Below, one piece after another: positions 18,056 to 26,908 of a stretch of 64,000 nucleotides of DNA; the stretch's first letter is position 1; each line of letters begins with the position of its first letter. A program made the translations under genes and the position numbers. This DNA comes from Cacconaster sp964598495 (GTDB lineage: Bacteria > Bacteroidota > Bacteroidia > Bacteroidales > UBA932): NCBI GenBank assembly GCA_964598495.1, contig CAZRBY010000001.1:94765-158764 (forward strand), read 5' to 3'. The notes under the pieces were generated by a model. That model saw only the letters and a list, made by a program, of their open reading frames with translations. It had not been told where the DNA came from and made no database searches.

Positions 18056-19806
18056 TTAATCGAGTTTGAGTACGGCCATGAAGGCGCTCTGAGGCACCTC
18101 AACGGAGCCAATCTGACGCATGCGCTTTTTGCCCGCCTTCTGCTTTTCGAGGAGTTTGCGTTTGCGGGAGATGTCACCTCCATAACATTTGGCAGTCACA
18201 TCTTTGCGCAACTGGCGTACCGTCTCCCTTGCTATGATCTTGGAACCTATGGCCGCCTGAATGGCGATGTCAAATTGCTGGCGTGGAATCAATTCCTTGA
18301 GTCTTTCACAGATTTTCCTGCCGAAGTCATAAGCATGGTCCTGATGAATTAGGGTGGAGAGTGCGTCGGCGGGTTCACCGTTGAGAAGTATGTCGAGCTT
18401 TACAAGTTTGGCTTCGCTAAATCCCGTCAGATGGTAGTCAAATGAGGCGTATCCTTTGGAAATGGATTTGAGTTTGTCGTAAAAGTCGAAAACAATCTCC
18501 GAAAGCGGCATATCGTAGGTGAGTTCGATACGGTCAGCCGAAATATAATGCTGGTTTTTGAGGGTGCCTCTCTTATCCAGGCAGAGCTTCATTATCGGAC
18601 CGAAATATTCGGTCTTGGAGATAATCTGTGCCTGGATATAGGGCTCTTCTATATGATGAATGAGCGTGGCGGGGGGAAGTCCCGAAGGATTGTGTACTTC
18701 GATACATTCGCCCTGAGTCGTATATACTTTGTAAGAAACGTTGGGAACGGTGGTAATCACATCCATATCAAATTCGCGGAAGAGACGTTCCTGGACTATT
18801 TCCATATGAAGCATTCCGAGAAATCCGCAACGGAATCCAAATCCGAGCGCAAGAGAACTCTCCGGCTCGAATACGAGTGAGGCATCGTTGAGCTGAAATT
18901 TTTCCAACGATGCACGAAGATCTTCATATTCGTCCGCACTTACGGGGAACATACCCGCATAGAGCATGGGCTTGACATCCTCAAAGCCCGCAATAGCCTT
19001 CTTACAGGGATTGAGAACGTGTGTAATGGTATCTCCCACCTTCACCTCCGCAGCCGTCTTGATGCCTGATATTATATATCCCACCGAGCCACATTCGATC
19101 TCGTTTCTTGGGAGGTATTTCATCTTGAGAACGCCTACTTCGTCGGCAACATACTCCTTGCCGGTATTGACGAATTTAACCTTGTCGCCTTTGCGTATAA
19201 TACCGTTTGCCACTTTAAAATAAGCTATGATGCCCCTGAAAGAGTTGAATACCGAGTCGAAAATCAAGGCCTGGAGCGGCTCATCGGAATTGCCCTGCGG
19301 GGCGGGAATCTTCTCTATGATTGCTTCTAATATGGCTTCGATGCCCAACCCCATGCGTGCTGAAGCGAGCAGCACTTCTTCTTCTTTACAACCAAGAAGG
19401 TCAGTCACCTGATCTCGAACCAAATCCACCATGGCAGCCTCCACATCTATTTTGTTGAGAATAGGAATAATCTCAAGATCGTGCTCAATGGCCAGATAAA
19501 GATTGGAGATGGTTTGTGCCTGAATACCCTGTGTGGCATCGACCACCAAAAGGGCTCCTTCACATGAGGCGATTGCACGTGACACTTCGTATGAAAAATC
19601 AACGTGGCCGGGAGTGTCAATCAGATTGAGAGTATATTTTTCACCTTTGTACACATAGTCCATCTGTATAGCGTGACTCTTGATGGTGATCCCCTTTTCT
19701 TTCTCCAAATCCATGGAATCCAGCACCTGTGTTGCCATATCACGGCGGTCGATGGTATTTGTGAATTCGAGNNNNNNNNNNTGCAGAAATTCCTAATGTG
19801 TTTCAT
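18056..19806 (-). CDS. lepA: Elongation factor 4 (LepA), interrupted by an assembly gap
   Basis: Ribosomal GTPase that can back-translocate stalled ribosomes and aids initiation and assembly. The gene starts at 19806 (MKHIRNFC...), enters the 10-N gap at 19772-19781, and continues as LEFTNTIDRRDMATQ. The missing part in all LepA proteins is the P-loop stretch IIAHIDHGKSTLADR, about 47-48 bases, so the N-run is shorter than the true gap and breaks the frame. Present motifs include DTPGHVDF (G3), NKID (G4) and the LepA C-terminal domain. The break is an assembly artefact, not a pseudogene. The gene converges on the permease, with 9 bases between stops. Confidence 0.95.
19772..19781. other. Assembly gap inside lepA
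   Basis: Ten N. Comparison of the flanking residues with the LepA family predicts about 47 bases are missing, so the N count is a placeholder. Confidence 0.95.
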
Positions 19807-19826
19807 ACTTATCTTCTTCCAAACCG

Positions 19827-19847
19827 CAAAGATAATGATTATCTTTG
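19827..19847. promoter_or_regulatory. 21-bp palindrome holding the divergent lepA and transketolase -7 elements
   Basis: CAAAGATAA (19827-19835), centre TGA, TTATCTTTG (19839-19847): a perfect 9-base inverted repeat. Read rightwards it contains TATCTTTG (19840-19847), 22 bases before the transketolase ATG. Read leftwards it contains the same TATCTTTG (19834-19827), 20 bases before the lepA ATG. Both are exact TAnnTTTG matches, so two divergent promoters appear to share one palindrome. No -33 TTTG is apparent for either. Confidence 0.6.
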
Positions 19848-19869
19848 TTTTTTAATTTCATTTCGCACT

Positions 19870-20715
19870 ATGAACGACATTCATACTTATCAAAAAATCG
19901 CATCTCAGGTAAGAAGGGATATCCTCAGGATGGTCACGGGTGCAGGATCCGGTCACCCCGGAGGTTCGATGAGCAGTGCCGACATTTTGACGGCACTCTA
20001 CTTCAAGGAGTTGAATGTGACTCCGGAGAGTTGGAACAGGGCCGGAAACGGTCATGATATGTTTTTCCTCTCCATCGGCCACGTCTCTCCTCTCTTTTAC
20101 AGCGTGCTTGCTCGCAGGGGCTATTTCCTTATTTCAGAGCTGGGCACATTCAGAGTATATGGAAGCAGGCTCCAGGGACACCCCTCAATTGAGGCCGGCC
20201 TTCCGGGAGTGCATCAGGCTTCCGGTTCTTTGGGGCAAGGGTTGTCTGTAGCCATTGGGGCGGCACTTGGCAAGCGCCTTGCCGGCGATAAAAGCAGGGT
20301 ATTCGCTCTTATTGGAGACGGTGAATCTCAAGAGGGTCAGATTTGGGAGGCAGCCGCAGCGGCAGTCCACCATAAGGTTGACAATCTCATTGCGATGACT
20401 GACTGGAATCACCAGCAGATTGACGGCACCACCGAAGATGTGCAGAGTCTGGGTGATCTTACTCTTAAGTGGAACGCCTTCGGATGGGAGTGCATCGTGG
20501 CAAACGGGCACGACTTCAACTCCATTTTTGAGGCATTCGATAGGGCTGACTCTCTTTTGGGCGGCGGCCGTCCGGTAATGATTCTTTTCGAGACCGAAAT
20601 GGGTCACGGAGTGGATTTTATGGCAGGTACCTGCGAATGGCACGGCAAGAGTCCTTCAAAAGAGCAATGTGAACGGGGACTTGCCCAGCTTGAAGAGACT
20701 TTGGGAGACTATTAA
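19870..20715 (+). CDS. Transketolase, N-terminal (TPP-binding) subunit
   Basis: First half of a split transketolase, which moves two-carbon ketol units between sugar phosphates in the non-oxidative pentose phosphate pathway. The 281-residue product from ATG 19870 (MNDIHTYQKIAS) has the GSGHPGGSMSSADIL motif near residue 26 and the thiamine-diphosphate/Mg2+ motif starting GDGESQEG at 149. The conserved HQQIDG sits near residue 181. The longer open frame upstream would run through the lepA promoter region and is not used. The partner subunit follows 11 bases after the stop. Confidence 0.93.
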   Translation: MNDIHTYQKIASQVRRDILRMVTGAGSGHPGGSMSSADILTALYFKELNVTPESWNRAGNGHDMFFLSIGHVSPLFYSVLARRGYFLISELGTFRVYGSRLQGHPSIEAGLPGVHQASGSLGQGLSVAIGAALGKRLAGDKSRVFALIGDGESQEGQIWEAAAAAVHHKVDNLIAMTDWNHQQIDGTTEDVQSLGDLTLKWNAFGWECIVANGHDFNSIFEAFDRADSLLGGGRPVMILFETEMGHGVDFMAGTCEWHGKSPSKEQCERGLAQLEETLGDY

Positions 20716-20726
20716 CATCCGACAGT

Positions 20727-21677
20727 ATGAAAAAATATATCAATACAGGAAATAAAGATACCCGTTCGGGTTTTGGAGCGGGTCTTTCGCATCTCGGTGC
20801 CACAAACCCCAAAGTGGTTGCGCTCTGCGCAGACCTTACGGGTTCTCTAAAGATGGACGCCTTTGCAAAAGCACATCCGGAAAGGTTTTTCCAATGCGGC
20901 ATAGCCGAGGCAAATATGATAGGAATGGCCGCCGGACTTGCTATCGGCGGTTGTATTCCCTTTGCGGGCACATTCGCAAATTTTGCCGCAGGCAGAGTCT
21001 ATGACCAGATACGCCAGGCGGTCTGCTACTCTGAGACCAATGTCAAGATAGCCGCATCTCACGCCGGCATCACCCTCGGAGAAGATGGCGCCACTCACCA
21101 GATCCTCGAGGACATCGGGCTTATGCGGATGCTCCCCAACATGGTGGTGATCAATCCTTGCGACTACAACCAGACAAAAGCGGCTACCATTGCTGCAGCA
21201 GCCTGGCAAGGCCCCGTCTATCTGAGATTCGGACGCCCCGGAGTACCCAACTTCACACCTGAAGATCAGGTGTTCGAAATAGGAAAAGCGCTGCATCTCA
21301 ACGAAGGATCCGACGTTACCGTAATTGCCACCGGACACCTTGTCTGGGAGGCGATTCAGGCGGCTGAAATTCTCGAAACAGAGGGCATAAGCGTAGATCT
21401 CATCGACATACATACCATTAAACCTCTTGATCGAGAAGCAGTCTTATATTCTGCAGCAAAGACCGGTAGAGTCGTGTGTGCAGAAGAGCATCTTATAGCG
21501 GGAGGACTTGGAGAAGCTGTTGCAGGTCTTTTGGCAAGGGAACACCCCGTACCGATGAGATTTGTTGCAATCGACGACCGTTTCGGCCAGAGCGGCAAGC
21601 CGGCTCAATTGATGTCAGCCTATGGGCTGGACGCAGCACATATCGTTGCAGCGGTAAAGGAGATTACCGGCGCATAA
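20727..21677 (+). CDS. Transketolase, C-terminal (pyrimidine-binding) subunit
   Basis: Second half of the split transketolase, 316 residues. It carries the pyrimidine-binding domain with FQCGIAEANMIGMAAG, whose Glu activates the thiamine cofactor. The AASHAGITLGEDGATHQ segment and the C-terminal transketolase domain (VTVIATGHLVWEA onwards) follow. The 11-base spacing from the N-terminal subunit means the two are co-transcribed and should assemble into one enzyme. Confidence 0.93.
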   Translation: MKKYINTGNKDTRSGFGAGLSHLGATNPKVVALCADLTGSLKMDAFAKAHPERFFQCGIAEANMIGMAAGLAIGGCIPFAGTFANFAAGRVYDQIRQAVCYSETNVKIAASHAGITLGEDGATHQILEDIGLMRMLPNMVVINPCDYNQTKAATIAAAAWQGPVYLRFGRPGVPNFTPEDQVFEIGKALHLNEGSDVTVIATGHLVWEAIQAAEILETEGISVDLIDIHTIKPLDREAVLYSAAKTGRVVCAEEHLIAGGLGEAVAGLLAREHPVPMRFVAIDDRFGQSGKPAQLMSAYGLDAAHIVAAVKEITGA

Positions 21678-21709
21678 AAAGGGAAATTGTCGGCACGTAA
21701 TCATCATTG

Positions 21710-22252
21710 ATGGAAGATAGTGATATCATAGGATTGTACAAATCGGGCCAAACTGAGCGCGCTTTTACATTTATAGTACGCAAGTACGGTGAGCGTCTCT
21801 ACTGGCATATCAGACAAATGGTGGCCGATCACAACGATGCCGACGATCTGCTGCAGGAGACATTTATAAAAGTATGGAACGCACTCCCCGCATTTAGGGA
21901 GGATTCCAAGCTTTATACCTGGCTTTATCGAATCGCCACAAATGAGAGCATAACCTTTCTAAAGAGGAAAAAACTTCGCGCAACCTTTACGTTGCGTGAC
22001 CCCGGTATGGATATTGCCTCATTTATAGAATCCGATCCGCTTTTTGACGGAGACGAACTCCAACTTTCTCTCCAGAAAGCCATAGCTACACTTCCGCCAA
22101 AGCAGAAGAGCGTCTTTGTGATGCGCTATTTCCATGAGATCAAGTATGAGGATATCTCCGAAATAATGGGCATTTCGGTTGGCGCCCTTAAAGCCTCTTA
22201 TCATCACGCTTTCAACAAAGTACAAGAATACCTCAAAAAAGAAGGGTATTAA
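21710..22252 (+). CDS. ECF-family RNA polymerase sigma factor
   Basis: A 180-residue sigma-70 family factor with only regions 2 and 4. Region 2 contains DADDLLQETFIKVWNALPAF (about residues 44-63) followed by KLYTWLYRIATNES. Region 4 contains LPPKQKSVFVMRYFHEIKYE and the helix-turn-helix ISEIMGISVGALKASYHHA. The ATG at 21710 is used; an adjacent in-frame TTG adds one codon. The next two genes encode a membrane protein that could be its anti-sigma factor and a periplasmic Spy-like protein, an envelope-stress arrangement. Confidence 0.9.
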   Translation: MEDSDIIGLYKSGQTERAFTFIVRKYGERLYWHIRQMVADHNDADDLLQETFIKVWNALPAFREDSKLYTWLYRIATNESITFLKRKKLRATFTLRDPGMDIASFIESDPLFDGDELQLSLQKAIATLPPKQKSVFVMRYFHEIKYEDISEIMGISVGALKASYHHAFNKVQEYLKKEGY

Positions 22253-22269
22253 ACCTTTTATCCGATTTA

Positions 22270-22758
22270 ATGTCTAAAAGTTATATGAATCATCAACAAA
22301 ATATAGACGACAATCCGCAATTGAAACGCAATCCGTTCAAGGCTCCCGAGGGTTATTTGGAATCTCTTGATGAAAGGATTCTTTCTTTGGTCGGCATTGA
22401 TAGGGAAGAGGAAGTAAGGGAAGCAGTCACTCCTTCACTCGGTAGGAGGTGGTTCGGTATTCTCAAGCCGGCACTCTTACTGGCCTGTACATTCGGAGTG
22501 ATTTTCGGTATGGGATACGGTGTGTTGAGATTGACTGACACTCTTAACAGACCTTCGGATACGGATGAATCCTATTATGCGAAAATGATTGAAAACGGAT
22601 TGATAAGAATTAATTTCATCGACTCGGTTGAAGAGGATCTCGAGTATGATGATCTTGATGATGAAGAGCCGGTTTTTGATGAAGACACAGTGGTCAGCTG
22701 GCTGGCATCACAGTATACGTCAATGGAATTGGCACAGTTGTATTACGATGAAAAATAG
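22270..22758 (+). CDS. Single-pass membrane protein, putative anti-sigma factor
   Basis: A 162-residue protein with one hydrophobic helix (about residues 66-88), a cytoplasmic-looking N-terminus with NPFKAPEGYLESLDERIL, and a strongly acidic C-terminal half. The NPFKVPEGYF-like motif is common in Bacteroidetes proteins encoded directly after ECF sigma factors. The position 17 bases after the sigma gene and before a Spy-like gene supports an anti-sigma role, but no zinc-binding anti-sigma motif is present, so this is inference. Confidence 0.6.
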   Translation: MSKSYMNHQQNIDDNPQLKRNPFKAPEGYLESLDERILSLVGIDREEEVREAVTPSLGRRWFGILKPALLLACTFGVIFGMGYGVLRLTDTLNRPSDTDESYYAKMIENGLIRINFIDSVEEDLEYDDLDDEEPVFDEDTVVSWLASQYTSMELAQLYYDEK

Positions 22759-22765
22759 ATAAGAT

Positions 22766-23287
22766 ATGAGAAAATTTATTTTGATTATTGTTGCAGTTGC
22801 ACTTTGTTTTGGCGCATACGCCCAAGACAAGCCTCAGAAGCAGGTTAAAAAATCTCAGCACGAGGAGATATTCAACAAGTTGCATAATGAAAAAATTGCA
22901 TTTTTCACATCGGAAATAGACCTCACGCCGGAAGAGGCCCAGAAGTTTTGGCCGGTGTACAACGAATTCCTCAAAGAGAGCAAAAAGGCGCACTCCATAA
23001 GTGTGAAGGCACTTCAGGCGCTGAAAAATAAGTCCGCAGAAAAACTCACCGAGACTGAAATGCAGAAAAGGATTGACGAATATGTTGCGAGCATAGCTGC
23101 GCAGGATGAGATTTTCGTCAAATATGCCGCCGAATTCAAAAAGGTGCTTCCTATGGAGAAAGTGGCCAAACTCTATGTGGCGGAAGAAAAGTTTCGCATA
23201 AAGATGATCCGGGGATTCAGAGACAAAAATCCCGGTCAGAAAAGCCCCGACAATTCCGGATCTGCTTTCGACGTGGAAAAGCATTAA
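22766..23287 (+). CDS. Periplasmic Spy/CpxP-like protein
   Basis: A 173-residue secreted helical protein: signal peptide ending GAYAQ, then FFTSEIDLTPEEAQKFWPVY, the LTPEE-containing helix shared with Spy/CpxP-type periplasmic chaperones and heavy-metal-resistance proteins of Bacteroidetes. The rest is Lys/Glu-rich helix. Encoded 7 bases after the putative anti-sigma gene, it is probably a target or sensor arm of the ECF pathway. It overlaps the end of trmN6 on the other strand by 4 bases. Confidence 0.65.
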   Translation: MRKFILIIVAVALCFGAYAQDKPQKQVKKSQHEEIFNKLHNEKIAFFTSEIDLTPEEAQKFWPVYNEFLKESKKAHSISVKALQALKNKSAEKLTETEMQKRIDEYVASIAAQDEIFVKYAAEFKKVLPMEKVAKLYVAEEKFRIKMIRGFRDKNPGQKSPDNSGSAFDVEKH

Positions 23288-24033
23288 AAGTTGAGATAAA
23301 ACTCACAGGTAAGCGACTTATACTCTTGGGTAAAGTCGCTTTTTGTTTGTATTATCAGCTCTTCACTCTTAACTGCGGTTGCATTGCCACACGGATTATT
23401 TCTAAAAGAAAACTCCATCAAAGCTCTTTTCGGCGGTGTGTCGGGCAGAGAACTCACCAGACAGAGTCGGGTGAGATCCAATCCTTTTAAGCCGGCTTTT
23501 CTCTCGAAAATACGACTCTCCTCCACGGGAAGTATCAGGGCAAGCCTTCCTTCCGGAGCAAGAATGCCGATTACCCCGTCGATGATCTCCTCATATTCCA
23601 ATGTGTCGTTGTGGCGTGCCGTACTGCGCCTTGGAGCAGGAGCTTTCTGCGCATCTATGAAATAGGGGGGATTTGAGACCACAAGATCGAAACGTTCCGA
23701 TCCACTTCCGGCCGCAAACTCCTGAAATGAGATATTGCGGGCAGTCAGAGCCTCGCTCCATGGGGAGTTGTCAAAGTTCTCCTCTGCCTCTTTTGCCGAG
23801 TCAGGGTCAATGTCTATACCCGTCACAAGGGCATTTCCTTCGCAGCGCTGAGTTATCACAAGAGCGATAACCCCGGTACCGGTACCGATATCCAGCACTT
23901 TCAATGGTGATTGAGAGGGATTGGGGCTATGTTTCAAGCCCACCCAGGCACCGAGTAGTACGCCGTCGGTATTGACCTTCATTGCGGACTTCTCATTAGA
24001 GAGGCTGAATCTTTTAAATCTGAAAATGCTCAT
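23284..24033 (-). CDS. trmN6: tRNA1(Val) A37 N6-methyltransferase
   Basis: SAM-dependent methyltransferase of the TrmN6/YfiC family, about 249 residues from ATG 24033 (MSIFRFKRFSLSNEKSAMKV). It has the SAM motif DIGTGTGVIALV near residue 45 and the adenine-N6 catalytic NPPYF near 120, preceded by a conserved N-terminal KVNTDGVLLGAW. Its ATG lies 4 bases after the stop of the LolD-like gene, so it is the last gene of the EF-G2/lolD transcript. An in-frame start five codons upstream would overlap lolD. Confidence 0.9.
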   Translation of the reverse strand: MSIFRFKRFSLSNEKSAMKVNTDGVLLGAWVGLKHSPNPSQSPLKVLDIGTGTGVIALVITQRCEGNALVTGIDIDPDSAKEAEENFDNSPWSEALTARNISFQEFAAGSGSERFDLVVSNPPYFIDAQKAPAPRRSTARHNDTLEYEEIIDGVIGILAPEGRLALILPVEESRIFERKAGLKGLDLTRLCLVSSLPDTPPKRALMEFSFRNNPCGNATAVKSEELIIQTKSDFTQEYKSLTCEFYLNF

Positions 24034-24037
24034 CCGA

Positions 24038-24691
24038 CTACCCGACAAACTCCCCGTCTTTCATTTCGAGGGTCCTGTCCGAGAGGGCTGCAAGCTCCTT
24101 GTCGTGAGTGACGATGATGATGGTTATGCCATATCTGTCTCTCAAGTCGAAAAAGAGACGATGGAGTTCGCCTTTGTTCTTACTGTCGAGGTTGCCGGAG
24201 GGTTCATCGGCAAAGAGGACTGCAGGACGGTTGACAAGGGCGCGGGCTATGGCTACTCGCTGTTGTTCGCCTCCGCTGAGCTCCGAGGGTTTATGGTTTA
24301 CTCTCTCGGCCAAACCGAGCTGGCCAAGCAGTTCAAAAGCATCCCAAGAAGCCTCTTTGCGGCTCTTGCCGGCAATCAGGGCGGGAATCATCACATTCTC
24401 GAGAGCCGTAAATTCCGGCAGAAGATGATGTGCTTGAAAGACAAATCCGATCCTGGTGTTGCGGAAACGGGCGAGTTCCTTGTCCGAAAGTGAAAGAACG
24501 TCTGTCCCGTCGATAATCACCCGTCCGCTGTCGGGTTTGGAAAGTGTGCCGATAATGTGCAGAAGAGTAGATTTGCCGGCACCGCTGGCTCCGACAATGC
24601 TGACAACTTCGGCAGCATCTGCCTTAAAACAAATATCCTTCAGGACGACAAGCGTCCCGAAGGATTTTTTGATATGGTCGGCTATAATCAC
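24038..24691 (-). CDS. lolD: LolD-type ABC transporter ATP-binding protein
   Basis: A 217-residue ATPase of the LolD/MacB class, which powers release of lipoproteins from the inner membrane or other FtsX-type export. Walker A GASGAGKST is at residues 34-42, the Q-loop is VFQAHHLLPEF, the signature is LSGGEQQRVAIARAL, Walker B is LFADEPSGNLD, and the switch is VTHD. The start codon is GTG at 24691, sharing its first base with the TAG stop of the EF-G paralog, so translation is probably coupled. No LolC/E permease is adjacent. Confidence 0.85.
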   Translation of the reverse strand: MIIADHIKKSFGTLVVLKDICFKADAAEVVSIVGASGAGKSTLLHIIGTLSKPDSGRVIIDGTDVLSLSDKELARFRNTRIGFVFQAHHLLPEFTALENVMIPALIAGKSRKEASWDAFELLGQLGLAERVNHKPSELSGGEQQRVAIARALVNRPAVLFADEPSGNLDSKNKGELHRLFFDLRDRYGITIIIVTHDKELAALSDRTLEMKDGEFVG

Positions 24692-26808
24692 TACTCTTCT
24701 TCTTTGGCCTCAGCTTCGTATTCCTTGAGGAGTTTATCCTGTACGTCGGCAGGCACCTGCTGATATTCGATAAGCTCCTGTGTAAATGTTGCACGGCCTG
24801 AAGTAAGCGAACTCAAAGTTGTTGAATACCTGTAGAGCTCAGCCAGGGGAACGCGTGCGCGGAGTATCTGGAATCCCTTCTTGGAACTCATTCCCTCAAT
24901 CATGCCGCGACGGTTTTGTATGTCGCTCATAACATCACCCATGCAGTCGCCCGGCACCATAACCTCTACTAAATATATAGGCTCCATAATCTTCGGACCT
25001 GCATTTCTGAAGGCCTCTCTGAAAGCATTACGGCCTGCTATGATAAAGGCGATCTCCTTGGAGTCAACAGGGTGCATTTTACCGTCATAAACGAATACGC
25101 GGATGTCACGGGCATACGAACCTGTAAGAGGACCTTCCTCCAGTCTCTGGATGATACCCTTCTTGATGGCGGGCATAAAGTTGGTATCGATGGCACCGCC
25201 CACAACGCAGTTGTAGAACTCCCATTTTCCGCCCCAATCGAGTACAAACTCTTCTTTGGCCCTAACGTTGAGCACCTGCTCTTTGCCTTCAATTTTGAAT
25301 TTTGCCGTAGTGTCGACTCCCTCTACGATAGGCTCCACAAGTAGAGTAACCTCACCGAACTGACCTGCACCACCTGATTGTTTCTTATGACGATATGTGG
25401 CATTTGCAACCTTTGTGATGGTTTCACGATAGGGAATCTTCGGAGCGAAAAGATCAATCTCAATCTTGTTTGTGTTGTTGAGGTGCCATTTAAGAATGTT
25501 AATGTGCTGCTCACCCTGACCATTGAGGATGGTCTGTTTGAGTTCTTTGGAGTACTCCACAACCATTGTGGGATCCTCTGCTGCTGCACGGTTGAGAGCT
25601 TCACCCAACTTCTCCTCATCCTTCTCGTCCTTTGCTTTGATGGCTGTGCGGTATCTGGAGGGAGGAAATACGGTGGGTTCTACAATCTCATCATAACCGG
25701 GTTGATTGAGTGTCTGGTTAGTCTTTACGCTCCTGAGTTTTACGGTACAGCCCAGATCTCCGGCCAAAAGTTCGGTCACTTTCTCCTTTTTCTTGCCTGC
25801 TACGGCGTAAAGGGCTGAAACTCTCTCTTTGCCGCCTGTAACGGGATTAACCAAATCTTGGGCTTCTCCGATTTTACCGGACATTACCTTGAAGTATGAT
25901 ACCTCGCCGAGGTGCTGCTCTACGGATGATTTGTAAATAAAAAGCGAAATAGGACCATTAACTTTCTCTGAAGGAGCGGGGGCAACATCTATCATAAATT
26001 GCATGATACGCTTTACTCCGATACATTTCTTTGCAGAGAGACAGAATACAGGATAAAGCTCACCCTTTACAAAGCCTATGTTGAGGCCTCTATTCATATC
26101 CTCTTCCGAAAGTTCACCATCTTCGAAAAACTTCTCCATCAAGGACTCGTCACTCTCTGCGGCCATCTCCATGAGGACTGCACGCATCTCCTCAGCCTTG
26201 CCCTTCTGGTCTGCGGGAATATCAAGCTCCTCACGTGTGCCATTTTCATCTTTGTACTTGTACATCTTCATTGTGAGGACGTCTATAAAGCTATCGAAGC
26301 CAAGTCCGGGATTCACGGGATACTGGAATACGACAGCTTTTGAGCCAAATGCCTGATGGAGACTGTCAATGGTGTTTTCCCAATTGGCTTTCTCGGTTTC
26401 AAGTTGATTGACTGCAAGCACTAAGGGGAAATTACGCTCTTCTGCATAGCGTCCGTGAATCTCAGTACCAACCTCAACGCCCTGCTGTGCATTTATAAGC
26501 ATGATACCGGAGTCGCACACCTTCATTGCCGATACCACGCCGCCTATGAAATCGTCAGCACCGGGTGCGTCGATTATGTTGAGCTTGTGGTCCATAAACT
26601 CTGCAAAGAGTGGAGTGGAATAGATGGAGCGCTGAAAGAGCTGCTCGACTTCGGTGTTGTCAGAAACGGTGTTCTTGGTCTCAATTGTACCTCTACGGTC
26701 AATGACTTTGCCCTCGAAAAGCATAGCTTCGGCAAAAGTTGTCTTACCTGACCTTGTGCCACCCATTAGAACGACATTTCTGATCTTGTCTGTGGAGTAA
26801 GTTTTCAT
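24691..26808 (-). CDS. Elongation factor G paralog (EF-G2), GTPase motifs degenerate
   Basis: A 705-residue protein with the full EF-G domain set (G domain, II, III, IV, V). The GTP-hydrolysis machinery is altered. The P-loop reads GGTRSGKTT (residues 16-24). The G3 motif is DAPGADD (80-86), so the catalytic switch-II His is Ala84. G4 is NQLE (134-137) in place of NKMD. These changes match the Bacteroides EF-G2 paralog, reported to support translation without GTP hydrolysis when carbon is scarce. Domain IV and V motifs are intact. The gene has its own canonical promoter. Confidence 0.9.
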   Translation of the reverse strand: MKTYSTDKIRNVVLMGGTRSGKTTFAEAMLFEGKVIDRRGTIETKNTVSDNTEVEQLFQRSIYSTPLFAEFMDHKLNIIDAPGADDFIGGVVSAMKVCDSGIMLINAQQGVEVGTEIHGRYAEERNFPLVLAVNQLETEKANWENTIDSLHQAFGSKAVVFQYPVNPGLGFDSFIDVLTMKMYKYKDENGTREELDIPADQKGKAEEMRAVLMEMAAESDESLMEKFFEDGELSEEDMNRGLNIGFVKGELYPVFCLSAKKCIGVKRIMQFMIDVAPAPSEKVNGPISLFIYKSSVEQHLGEVSYFKVMSGKIGEAQDLVNPVTGGKERVSALYAVAGKKKEKVTELLAGDLGCTVKLRSVKTNQTLNQPGYDEIVEPTVFPPSRYRTAIKAKDEKDEEKLGEALNRAAAEDPTMVVEYSKELKQTILNGQGEQHINILKWHLNNTNKIEIDLFAPKIPYRETITKVANATYRHKKQSGGAGQFGEVTLLVEPIVEGVDTTAKFKIEGKEQVLNVRAKEEFVLDWGGKWEFYNCVVGGAIDTNFMPAIKKGIIQRLEEGPLTGSYARDIRVFVYDGKMHPVDSKEIAFIIAGRNAFREAFRNAGPKIMEPIYLVEVMVPGDCMGDVMSDIQNRRGMIEGMSSKKGFQILRARVPLAELYRYSTTLSSLTSGRATFTQELIEYQQVPADVQDKLLKEYEAEAKEEE

Positions 26809-26876
26809 TGTGTTAAATCGATTTGAATATATTTATTTGTTTAATGCAAGAGTATTTTTCTGTCGAAAATAGCCCA

Positions 26877-26908
26877 CAAATTTATGATTTTTGCATTAAA
26901 TATGCAAA
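26877..26908 (-). promoter_or_regulatory. Canonical promoter of the EF-G2 operon
   Basis: On the minus strand, TTTG (26908-26905) is followed by 20 bases and TAAATTTG (26884-26877), a complete Bacteroidetes -33/-7 promoter. It overlaps the stop region of the upstream fusion gene and gives a leader of about 60 bases, so EF-G2, lolD and trmN6 can be transcribed independently of the fusion gene. Confidence 0.75.

Noticed and set aside
19621..19806. Short minus-strand ORF spanning the lepA gap
   Set aside because: Its first eight residues are the true LepA start; the rest is out of frame because the N-run is too short.
20847..21413. 188-residue minus-strand ORF opposite the transketolase C-terminal subunit
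   Set aside because: It lies wholly inside a well-supported gene, has no recognisable motif, and has no promoter or start context.
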